From: RBG-16-68-21 sp035286665
GTDB taxonomy: Bacteria; Actinomycetota; Acidimicrobiia; Spongiisociales; UBA11373
Reading direction: 5' to 3'
DNA length: 19,637 nucleotides
NCBI GenBank assembly: GCA_035286665.1
Contig: DATECY010000020.1
Location: 1 to 19,637 of the forward strand
The position numbers and the translations under genes are program-made. Below the pieces are notes generated by a model. It ran no database searches and was not told the origin of the DNA. It worked only from the letters and a program-made list of their open reading frames with translations. Shown one piece after another: positions 13,776-18,941 of the stretch (position 1 is the stretch's first letter; each line of letters starts with the position of its first letter).

Positions 13776-13965
13776 CCACCCTCCACCGGCTCCGGCGGCA
13801 CACCGCCTCGCAATCTCCCCCTGAGCGGGGAGAGAGCCACCGGATTCGGCCATCGAGGCCGAATCGATCCACCCTCCACCGGCTCCGGCGGCACACCGCC
13901 TCGCAGCCTCCCCCCTGAGGGGGGAGAGAGCCACCATCGTCGACCATCGAGGTCGACGATGGTGG
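13776..13965. repeat. Two tandem units of a ~93-bp palindromic repeat (family B)
   Basis: Units start at 13776 and 13869. About 65 bp at the head of each is almost identical (CCACCCTCCACCGGCTCC and onward), including a C-run/G-run hairpin, CTCCCCCC TGA GGGGGGAG in unit 2. Each unit ends in a second hairpin with loop ATCGA but unrelated stems: GATTCGGCC/GGCCGAATC (13843-13851, 13857-13865) in unit 1 and a 15-bp perfect stem (13931-13945, 13951-13965) in unit 2. The last arm overlaps the tRNA-Ala 3' end. This resembles REP-like intergenic elements. Confidence 0.85.
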
Positions 13966-14036
13966 AGATGAGGGGATTCGAACCCCTGACCCCCTGGATG
14001 CAAACCAGGTGCTCTGCCGGGCTGAGCTACATCCCC
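13960..14036 (-). tRNA. tRNA-Ala (anticodon TGC), CCA encoded
   Basis: Minus strand 14036-13960. Acceptor GGGGATG pairs with CATCTCC and contains the G3-U70 wobble that identifies tRNA-Ala. D-arm AGCTCAGCCCGGCAGAGC, anticodon stem CCTGG/CCAGG with loop TTTGCAT (TGC), T-arm GGTTCGAATCC. Discriminator A is at 13963 and CCA at 13962-13960. The other two tRNAs here lack an encoded CCA. Confidence 0.97.
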
Positions 14037-14068
14037 GTGGGGCGCCATGTTACGAACCCTCAACGGGG

Positions 14069-14095
14069 TTGGAGCCGTTCCCTGTTTGATACAGT
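14069..14095 (+). promoter_or_regulatory. Probable tRNA-Ile promoter
   Basis: TTGGAG (14069-14074) and TACAGT (14090-14095) lie 15 bp apart, 13 nt before the mature tRNA-Ile 5' end. On the opposite strand TAACAT (14052-14047) could be the -10 of tRNA-Ala. Confidence 0.45.
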
Positions 14096-14108
14096 GTTGT
14101 CCCGTTTG

Positions 14109-14183
14109 GGGCCCGTAGCTCAGCCCGGTTAGAGCGCATCCCTGATAAGGATGAGGTCGGAAGTTCGAGTCTTCCCGGGCCCA
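14109..14183 (+). tRNA. tRNA-Ile (anticodon GAT)
   Basis: A 75-nt tRNA: acceptor GGGCCCG (14109-14115) pairs with CGGGCCC (14176-14182), discriminator A 14183; D-arm TAGCTCAGCCCGGTTAGAGC; anticodon stem CATCC/GGATG around CTGATAA giving GAT; T-arm AGTTCGAGTCT. CCA is not encoded. It is divergent from tRNA-Ala; in M. tuberculosis the same two isoacceptors lie near gyrA and crgA. Confidence 0.97.
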
Positions 14184-14300
14184 CAAATCATTCGCTCGAA
14201 CCGCGAACCACCTGGTTTCTCAGATGTGATCGGGCGTTTTGGCGGTCGCGTCCGCCTAGGTACCCGCCACGACATGTTTGAACCGGCTGGCCTGACCTGG

Positions 14301-15200
14301 TCACCAACTGATTTCGGCGCATCCCTGGTGCGTGTCCGGTTCGACCTGGAGGGTGGCGTGAGCGATGCCGTGCTCGCTCAGGATCGCCCGAGCTTGGTCG
14401 AGCACCGGATGGGGATCAATGGAGCTTCTAATCATGAGGTGCACTGTGCCGACATCCATGTCCGAGGTGAGCGTCCACACATGAAGATCGTGAACGTCGG
14501 CGACACCGGGGATCGCCAACAGCTGGCTGGTCACCTTCTCGCGATCGAAGTCTTCGGGGGCAGCTTGGAGTAGGACGCGCAGTGCCTTGCGCGCCAGACG
14601 CCAGGCTCTGGGAAGGATGAACAGGCCGATGGCGGCCCCGGCAATGGGATCGACGATCGTCCATCCCGTAATCGAGATGATCGTGGCGGCGACGATCACA
14701 CCAATGGAGCCGATGAGATCGGCCATGACCTCAAGGGATGCGCCCTCGAGGTTGAGTGACTGGTCTGCGCCTCGGCGTAACAGCCACCAGCCGATGAGGT
14801 TGACGACCAGGCCGGCGAGCGCGACCGCGAGCATGGCGCCGGAGATGATCTCAGGAGGATGGTCGATCCTCTTGAGCGCCTCGAACAGGACGTATCCGGC
14901 TACTGCGAAGAGGAGCACCGCGTTGGCGAGCGCGGCAAGGATTTCGGTGCGATACATGCCGTAGGTGCGGCGGCCATTGTCACGAACCTTGTCGGCCGCG
15001 ACGATCGCCGCCAGACTCATACCGAGCCCGAGCGCGTCGGTTGCCATGTGCCCGGCATCAGAGATCAGGGCCAGCGAGCCCGTCCACCACCCAGCCAACA
15101 CCTCAACCACCATGAATACGACGACCATGACAAACACAACGACCAGCGGCTTCAAATGGCGACGACTGGCCCGGATGGTGTGATCGTGCTCGCCGCTCAC
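14301..15200 (-). CDS. CDF-family metal cation efflux transporter (CzcD-like)
   Basis: A 299-residue cation diffusion facilitator with six predicted transmembrane helices and a cytosolic C-terminal ferredoxin-like domain from about 215 (IPGVADVHDLHVWTLTSDMDVGTVHLMI). Helix II contains SDAGHMATD with His51 and Asp55; helix V contains LEVMADLIGS with Asp161, but Glu157 is where CzcD/ZitB proteins usually have the fourth His ligand. CDFs export Zn, Cd, Co or similar ions by proton exchange. Start GTG 15200 overlaps the ArsR gene by 4 bp (GTGA), so both are controlled by the ArsR operator. The N terminus carries a His-bearing MSGEHDHTIR segment. Metal preference is uncertain because of the Glu. 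Confidence 0.92.
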   Translation of the reverse strand: MSGEHDHTIRASRRHLKPLVVVFVMVVVFMVVEVLAGWWTGSLALISDAGHMATDALGLGMSLAAIVAADKVRDNGRRTYGMYRTEILAALANAVLLFAVAGYVLFEALKRIDHPPEIISGAMLAVALAGLVVNLIGWWLLRRGADQSLNLEGASLEVMADLIGSIGVIVAATIISITGWTIVDPIAGAAIGLFILPRAWRLARKALRVLLQAAPEDFDREKVTSQLLAIPGVADVHDLHVWTLTSDMDVGTVHLMIRSSIDPHPVLDQARAILSEHGIAHATLQVEPDTHQGCAEISW

Positions 15201-15541
15201 CGGTGGCCTCTGTGATCGTGGAGATAATGCTCAACGGCGACATCAAGGAGCAGACGCACGTGGACATCCGCGATCCGGTAGCGGACCTCGCGACCGACCC
15301 GGTTGGCATGCACTAATCCGGCGAGCCGGAGCTGGCTCAGCTGGTGGCTCGTGGCCGACTCGCTTGCGCCGACTGCTTCTGCGATCTCTCCGACGCGCAG
15401 CTCCCCAGACTCGAGCAATGCATACACGATCTGGATGCGTCCCGGATCCGACAGCAACTTGAAACGCGCCGCGAGTATCTCGGCGTCAGGGCGTGGTAGG
15501 CCCGAGTGGGATTGGTGTCGGCTCGGAGCAGGTCGGCTCAT
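15197..15541 (-). CDS. ArsR/SmtB-family metal sensor repressor (alpha-5 site)
   Basis: A 114-residue winged-helix repressor. LLSDPGRIQIVYALLESGELRVGEIAEAVGAS and ESATSHQLSQLRLAGLV (residues 60-76) form the helix-turn-helix. The C-terminal helix carries Asp92-x-His94-x10-His105-x2-His108, the exact alpha-5 ligand spacing of the zinc/cobalt sensors CzrA and SmtB; the helix-3 ELCVCDL cysteine site of ArsR is absent (ELRVGEI). It should repress its operon without metal and release on Zn or Co binding. A dyad operator overlaps its promoter, and ATG 15541 lies 8 nt after the -10 box, so the transcript is probably leaderless. It overlaps the CDF gene by 4 bp. Confidence 0.94.
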   Translation of the reverse strand: MSRPAPSRHQSHSGLPRPDAEILAARFKLLSDPGRIQIVYALLESGELRVGEIAEAVGASESATSHQLSQLRLAGLVHANRVGREVRYRIADVHVRLLLDVAVEHYLHDHRGHR

Positions 15542-15549
15542 ACCCCAAC

Positions 15550-15579
15550 AGAATACATGAACATATGCTCATATGTACA
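15550..15579 (-). promoter_or_regulatory. arsR-CDF promoter with SmtB/CzrA-type operator
   Basis: On the minus strand -10 TATTCT (15555-15550) and -35-like TGTACA (15579-15574) are 18 bp apart. Between and over them lies an imperfect dyad, read on plus as ACATGAACAT followed by ATGCTCATATGT, similar to the ATGAACA half-sites bound by SmtB/CzrA repressors; the inner ACATATG/CATATGT arms are perfect. Confidence 0.7.
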
Positions 15580-15667
15580 GACGCGGGAACCCAGAGATCG
15601 CCTGAGCAGCAACCTGCTGGCCACTTACCGCATGGGCGCCACGGACTTCCGAGAAGCCTTGCGCGGT

Positions 15668-15695
15668 AGTGGGTCATTTTGAATCGGGTCAGTTT
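15668..15695. mobile_element. Possible remnant of an IS21-type element end
   Basis: Read on the minus strand, AAACTGACCCG and AAAATGACCCAC occur as near-direct repeats a few bases apart. Reiterated (A)CTGACCC motifs are typical of IS21-family ends, as far as I recall. No transposase frame is present, so at most a relic remains, directly after the short CDF stop codon. Confidence 0.3.
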
Positions 15696-15698
15696 GAT

Positions 15699-16277
15699 TC
15701 AGTCGCCTCCGCCCCATGCTTCCCGACCTTCGTTGAGGGCGAGTCCCGCGACGACGAGGGCGGCAGCGGGGTCGGCCCACCACCAGCCGAAAGCAGCGTT
15801 GGCGACCAGGCCCAGGAGTGTTGACGCGGATAGGTAGACGCACAGCAGGGTCTGGTGCGCGTCAGCAATGAGGGTACGGCTGTTTATCCGTTCTCCGGCG
15901 CGGCGTTTCGCCCAGGCGAGGGCTGGCATGACCATGACCGACAGGGCGGTGAGCACAATGCCGACGGTCGACGCGTCCGGTTCCGAGCCGGTGACGAGGT
16001 CGTTGATGGACGAGAATGCGACATATGCGGCGAGCAAGAAGAAGCTCGCGCCGATGAGCTTGAGCGCGAGCCGTTCGCGTTCTTCGGCGATGCCGAGGAA
16101 CTGCCAGAGAACTACGACGGCAGCGGTCACTTCGACAACCGAGTCAAGCCCGAACGCGACCAGAGCCGCGGAGGACGCGGCAAGTCCGGCCGTGATCGCA
16201 ACTGCTGCTTCGAGGGCGTTCCAGCCGATGGTGATGCCTTCGAGCCGTATGCCTTGCCGTCGTTCTGTGTCTTGCAT
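15699..16277 (-). CDS. Short CDF-like cation transporter without C-terminal domain
   Basis: A 192-residue hydrophobic protein with six predicted helices: WNALEAAVAITAGLAASSAALVAFGLDSVVEV (helices 1-2 with the metal-site Asp), ERLALKLIGASFFLLAAYVAF, VGIVLTALSVMVMPALAWAKRRAGERI, then RTLIADAHQTLLCVYLSASTLLGLVANA with Asp and His where CDF helix V binds metal, and WWWADPAAALVVAGLALNEG. It ends there, lacking the roughly 80-residue cytosolic domain of classical CDFs; similar short forms are common in actinobacteria next to metal regulators. It follows, in the same direction, the ArsR-CDF pair but lies upstream of it and has its own start (ATG 16277). It probably exports a divalent metal. Confidence 0.82.
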   Translation of the reverse strand: MQDTERRQGIRLEGITIGWNALEAAVAITAGLAASSAALVAFGLDSVVEVTAAVVVLWQFLGIAEERERLALKLIGASFFLLAAYVAFSSINDLVTGSEPDASTVGIVLTALSVMVMPALAWAKRRAGERINSRTLIADAHQTLLCVYLSASTLLGLVANAAFGWWWADPAAALVVAGLALNEGREAWGGGD

Positions 16278-16283
16278 GACCGC

Positions 16284-16388
16284 CTAGTCCAGCAGATCGG
16301 CGATGTCCCACACCGTCCAGGGATACACCGCGCCTGGGGAATCGGTCCGCGCCCCGTCCGCAGCGGGTGCGCCGTAAAGCTTGTGCAC
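16284..16388 (-). pseudogene. Small frame, possible C-terminal remnant of a lost gene
   Basis: A 34-codon frame from GTG 16388 ends six bases before the short CDF start, as an upstream operon partner would. It reads VHKLYGAPAADG, then SPGAVYPWTVWDIADLLD, with protein-like composition. It is cut off by a stop a few codons upstream and by the family A repeat array that begins at 16420. I do not recognise the protein. It may equally be a chance frame or a genuine small leader gene. Confidence 0.3.
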
Positions 16389-16419
16389 GAGGGCTCAAGA
16401 ATTGAGGAGCCAGAGCTGG

Positions 16420-16759
16420 TTCGCGTTCTGTCCTGTCAGGCCCACCGTGCTGATGGCTCTTCGGCTGACGCCTCGTCGCGGTGCCGGCCGGGTCCCTACC
16501 CAGCCGACCGTGGGCCTTCCCGATGGGTCACGGTTCGCGTTCTGTCCTGTCAGGCCCACAGGGCCGTGGCGGCTTCGACGGCCGCCTCATCGCGGTGTCG
16601 GCCGGGTCCCTACCCAGCCGACCGTGGGCCTTCCTCGGTCGGATGGTCGAGTTCTGTCCAGTCAGGCCCACCGTGCCGACGACTCTTCGGCTGACGCCTC
16701 ATCGCGGTGTCGGCCGGGTCCCTACCCAGCCGACCGTGGGCCTTCCCGATGGGTCACGG
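16420..16759 (-). repeat. Three tandem copies of the ~113-bp structured repeat (family A), inverted
   Basis: Copies at 16420-16533, 16534-16646 and 16647-16759, each 113-114 bp, are the reverse complement of the units at 2846-3050. All keep the hairpin ACCCAGCCGA / TCGGCCGGGT with loop CCCT, the outer GGCCCAC/GTGGGCC pair (least clear in copy 2, where the middle is diverged) and the CTGTCCTGTCAGG-like end. The stretch from 16389 to 16810 holds no gene besides this array. Confidence 0.92.
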
Positions 16760-16810
16760 TAATGAGCGAAGCGCGGCGCATCGCGCATCGCTGCCGAGAG
16801 AAGCGAGGCT

Positions 16811-16990
16811 CTAGTGGAACGGCTCTTTCGGCGGCACCTCGAGGCCGCGGAACTTGGGGCCGGGCTCGTCGTCCGACGAGCCGTGGCCGGTCTTGTCCCA
16901 GGTGCCCTCGCTGTCCTTGCGCCGCAGGAAGATCGACAGCGCAACCATCCCGCCGATGAAGACGGCCGCGGCAATGATTCCGGGGACCAT
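16811..16990 (-). CDS. Small single-pass membrane protein of unknown function
   Basis: A 59-residue protein from ATG 16990: residues 2-21 (VPGIIAAAVFIGGMVALSIF) form one transmembrane helix, followed by LRRKDSEG (cytosolic by the positive-inside rule) and a polar, acidic tail with TWDKTGHGSSDDEPGP and KFRGLEVPPKEPFH. GGGAGAGG lies just upstream of this ATG, and a TACCCT box lies 35 nt further up; an alternative ATG at 17011 would add seven residues but has no ribosome-binding site. No family recognised. It is divergent from the alpha-glucosidase gene. Confidence 0.6.
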   Translation of the reverse strand: MVPGIIAAAVFIGGMVALSIFLRRKDSEGTWDKTGHGSSDDEPGPKFRGLEVPPKEPFH

Positions 16991-17024
16991 GGGCCTCTCC
17001 CGATCGAGCATCTGGACAGGGCCG

Positions 17025-17030
17025 AGGGTA
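17025..17030 (-). promoter_or_regulatory. Probable -10 box of the small membrane protein gene
   Basis: TACCCT on the minus strand (17030-17025), matching the -10 form before fhaA. It leaves a leader of roughly 30 nt containing the GGGAGAGG ribosome-binding site. Confidence 0.4.
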
Positions 17031-17094
17031 GCGATCATCGCGCCCACCGTCCACGCGATCGGTCGCGGCCGAAGGGTGACCGGGCGGCCGTCGC

Positions 17095-17100
17095 TACAGT
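17095..17100 (+). promoter_or_regulatory. Probable -10 box of the alpha-glucosidase gene
   Basis: TACAGT, the same hexamer as the tRNA-Ile -10, lies 36 nt before the ATG at 17137; GAAAGG (17127-17132) serves as ribosome-binding site. No clear -35 was found. Confidence 0.4.
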
Positions 17101-17136
17101 CTTCGCCCGCACCCCTCCCTCGCCCCGAAAGGCACC

Positions 17137-18771
17137 ATGGCGAACCCTCTCGGCTCGTCGCCACCCGTGGCCCCCTGGTGGCACGGCGCGGTCGGATACG
17201 AGGTGTACGTCCGCTCGTTTGCCGACCACGACGGCGACGGGGTCGGGGACCTCCTCGGCATCCGCAGCCACCTCGATCACCTCGTCTGGCTCGGCGTGGA
17301 CGCGGTGTGGGTGACTCCGTTCTACCCGTCGCCCGGCTTCGATCACGGCTACGACGTCTCCGACTACACGGGGGTTGCCGCACACCACGGGACGCTGGAC
17401 GATTTCGACCTGCTGATCGCGTCCGCCCATGAGGTGGGGATCCGGGTGATCGTCGACCTGGTCCCCAACCACACGTCGCACCTCCATCGCTGGTTCGTCG
17501 CGGCGGCCCAGGGTCGGGACGACCCCTATCGCGACTACTACCTGTGGAGGGACCCGAGCCCGGATGGAGGGCCGCCCAACAACTGGGTCAGCCACTTCGG
17601 CGGCCCGGCGTGGACGCTCGACGCGGCGTCCGGCCAGTACTACTGCCACCTGTTCCTCCCCCAGCAGCCCGACCTCAACTGGCGCAACGAGCAGGTACGG
17701 GACGAGTTCGATCGAATCCTCCGCTTCTGGCTCGACCGCGGCGCGGATGGCTTCCGGATCGACGTCGCCCACGGGCTGCTCAAGGACCCGCTCTTCAGAG
17801 ACAACCCCCGGTCGGGCGGGTCAGATTCCGCCGACGCCAATTGGCAGGCCTTCTTCTCCTTCGACCACCGCTACGACCTCGATCAGGAGGGCGTGGTCGA
17901 GGTCTACCGCCGATGGCACCAACTGGCGGAGCCGTACGGCGCGGTGCTCATCGGCGAAATCGGGCTCGATGACCCCGATCGCATTGCCCGCTACCTCGCC
18001 GACGGCGCGCTCGACAGTGCGTTCTTCCTCAAGCCGCCGTGGATGGAGTGGGATCCGGTGGAGCTTCTCGCGGCCCTGAGGACCATGCACGATCGCGGCC
18101 CTGACCGCATCTCGTGGGCGATCGACAACCACGATCACAGCCGTTCGGTGACCAGGTTCGGCGGCGGAGCGCGCGGCGCCCGCCGATCGCTTGCCGTCAC
18201 CGCCTTCATCGCCTGCCTCGGGGGCATCCCCTTCCTCTATCAGGGACAGGAACTGAGCATCGGCGACGGCGTGATCGCACCGGGTGACCTCGCCGACCCG
18301 ATCGCCACCCGCAACGCCGGGGTGGTCGGGAGAGACGGCGCCCGGACCGCCATGCCGTGGTCACCGGGGCCGGGCAACGGTTTCACGACCGCCACGCCGT
18401 GGCTCCCCGCCGCCGATCGGCCCGAGACCGAAACCGTGCGGGGGCAGCTGGCCACGCCCGGCTCGTCGATCCACCGGTATCGAGACCTCATCGCGATGCG
18501 GCGTCGGCACCCCGACCTCTGGAAGAGCCCGGCATCATGGCTGTCCTCGGGCTCGACGAGCGTGGCGGTGGTCGGTCGCGGGTCGGCCCTGGTGGTGGCC
18601 AACTTCTCTGCGGACACCGCCGAGATACCCACGGGATCGGGGCGGTACACCACGGTCTTCTCGTCGAACGGAGACTCCCCCGCACTCGCACCCGGGGCGG
18701 TGCGGGTGCCCCCCGTCACCACCGTCGTTCTCATCGAAGAGGACCACACAAACGCACAAACGCACGCCTGA
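17137..18771 (+). CDS. GH13 alpha-glucosidase (oligo-1,6-glucosidase/AglA type)
   Basis: A 544-residue GH13 (TIM-barrel) hydrolase without a signal peptide, so cytosolic. N-terminal YEVYVRSFADHDGDGVGDLLGI and WVTPFYPSP are typical of the oligo-1,6-glucosidase/trehalulose branch. Region I is DLVPNHTS (107-114); the nucleophile Asp209 is in GFRIDVAH; the acid/base Glu274 is in LIGEIG; the stabilising Asp333 is in DNHDHSR. A small beta domain ends near 535. It would hydrolyse maltose-, isomaltose- or sucrose-type alpha-glucosides after import. The next gene encodes an alpha-glucoside-type ABC binding protein, which supports an uptake-and-hydrolysis unit. A ribosome-binding site GAAAGG lies 4 nt before the ATG. 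Confidence 0.94.
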   Translation: MANPLGSSPPVAPWWHGAVGYEVYVRSFADHDGDGVGDLLGIRSHLDHLVWLGVDAVWVTPFYPSPGFDHGYDVSDYTGVAAHHGTLDDFDLLIASAHEVGIRVIVDLVPNHTSHLHRWFVAAAQGRDDPYRDYYLWRDPSPDGGPPNNWVSHFGGPAWTLDAASGQYYCHLFLPQQPDLNWRNEQVRDEFDRILRFWLDRGADGFRIDVAHGLLKDPLFRDNPRSGGSDSADANWQAFFSFDHRYDLDQEGVVEVYRRWHQLAEPYGAVLIGEIGLDDPDRIARYLADGALDSAFFLKPPWMEWDPVELLAALRTMHDRGPDRISWAIDNHDHSRSVTRFGGGARGARRSLAVTAFIACLGGIPFLYQGQELSIGDGVIAPGDLADPIATRNAGVVGRDGARTAMPWSPGPGNGFTTATPWLPAADRPETETVRGQLATPGSSIHRYRDLIAMRRRHPDLWKSPASWLSSGSTSVAVVGRGSALVVANFSADTAEIPTGSGRYTTVFSSNGDSPALAPGAVRVPPVTTVVLIEEDHTNAQTHA

Positions 18772-18774
18772 GGC

Positions 18775-18804
18775 TTGGTCGCGCCCTGCCTCGGGGTGTA
18801 GCCT
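18775..18804 (+). promoter_or_regulatory. Probable promoter of the ABC binding-protein operon
   Basis: TTGGTC (18775-18780) and TAGCCT (18799-18804) are 18 bp apart, starting four bases after the alpha-glucosidase stop. The resulting 5' leader is about 130 nt. Confidence 0.5.
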
Positions 18805-18846
18805 CAGGATTGTGCAACTGGTCACCGACGACGCTCGTCTGTGACC

Positions 18847-18907
18847 GCCGGGAGCGTGACAAGGTGGTAGAGACCCCTTCGACAGTCGATGGCGGCTCGC
18901 TCCCGGC
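18847..18907 (+). promoter_or_regulatory. Long stem-loop in the 5' leader of the binding-protein gene
   Basis: GCCGGGAGCG (18847-18856) and CGCTCCCGGC (18898-18907) are perfectly complementary over 10 bp and enclose 41 nt. The element lies between the promoter and the ribosome-binding site (GGGAGGA, 18924-18930). It matches no riboswitch class I know; it may stabilise the leader or regulate the transporter operon. Confidence 0.45.
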
Positions 18908-18941
18908 AAGGTTGAAGCAACTTGGGAGGAGCAACAATCGA

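Noticed and set aside
13912..13934. Intrinsic terminator at the C-run/G-run hairpin of the family B repeat
   Set aside because: The hairpin is good but no T-tract follows on either strand, and it is part of a repeated element.
15557..15682. A 41-codon plus-strand frame divergent from arsR (ATG 15557 to TGA 15680-15682)
   Set aside because: It starts inside the arsR operator, uses codons rare in this genome near its start (ATA, TCA, GTA, AGA), has no ribosome-binding site and resembles no protein.
16381..16959. Plus-strand frames across the repeat array with repeated peptides (GRVPTQPTVGLP)
   Set aside because: The peptide periodicity comes only from the 113-bp DNA repeat; hairpins rather than codons are conserved and orientation differs between loci.
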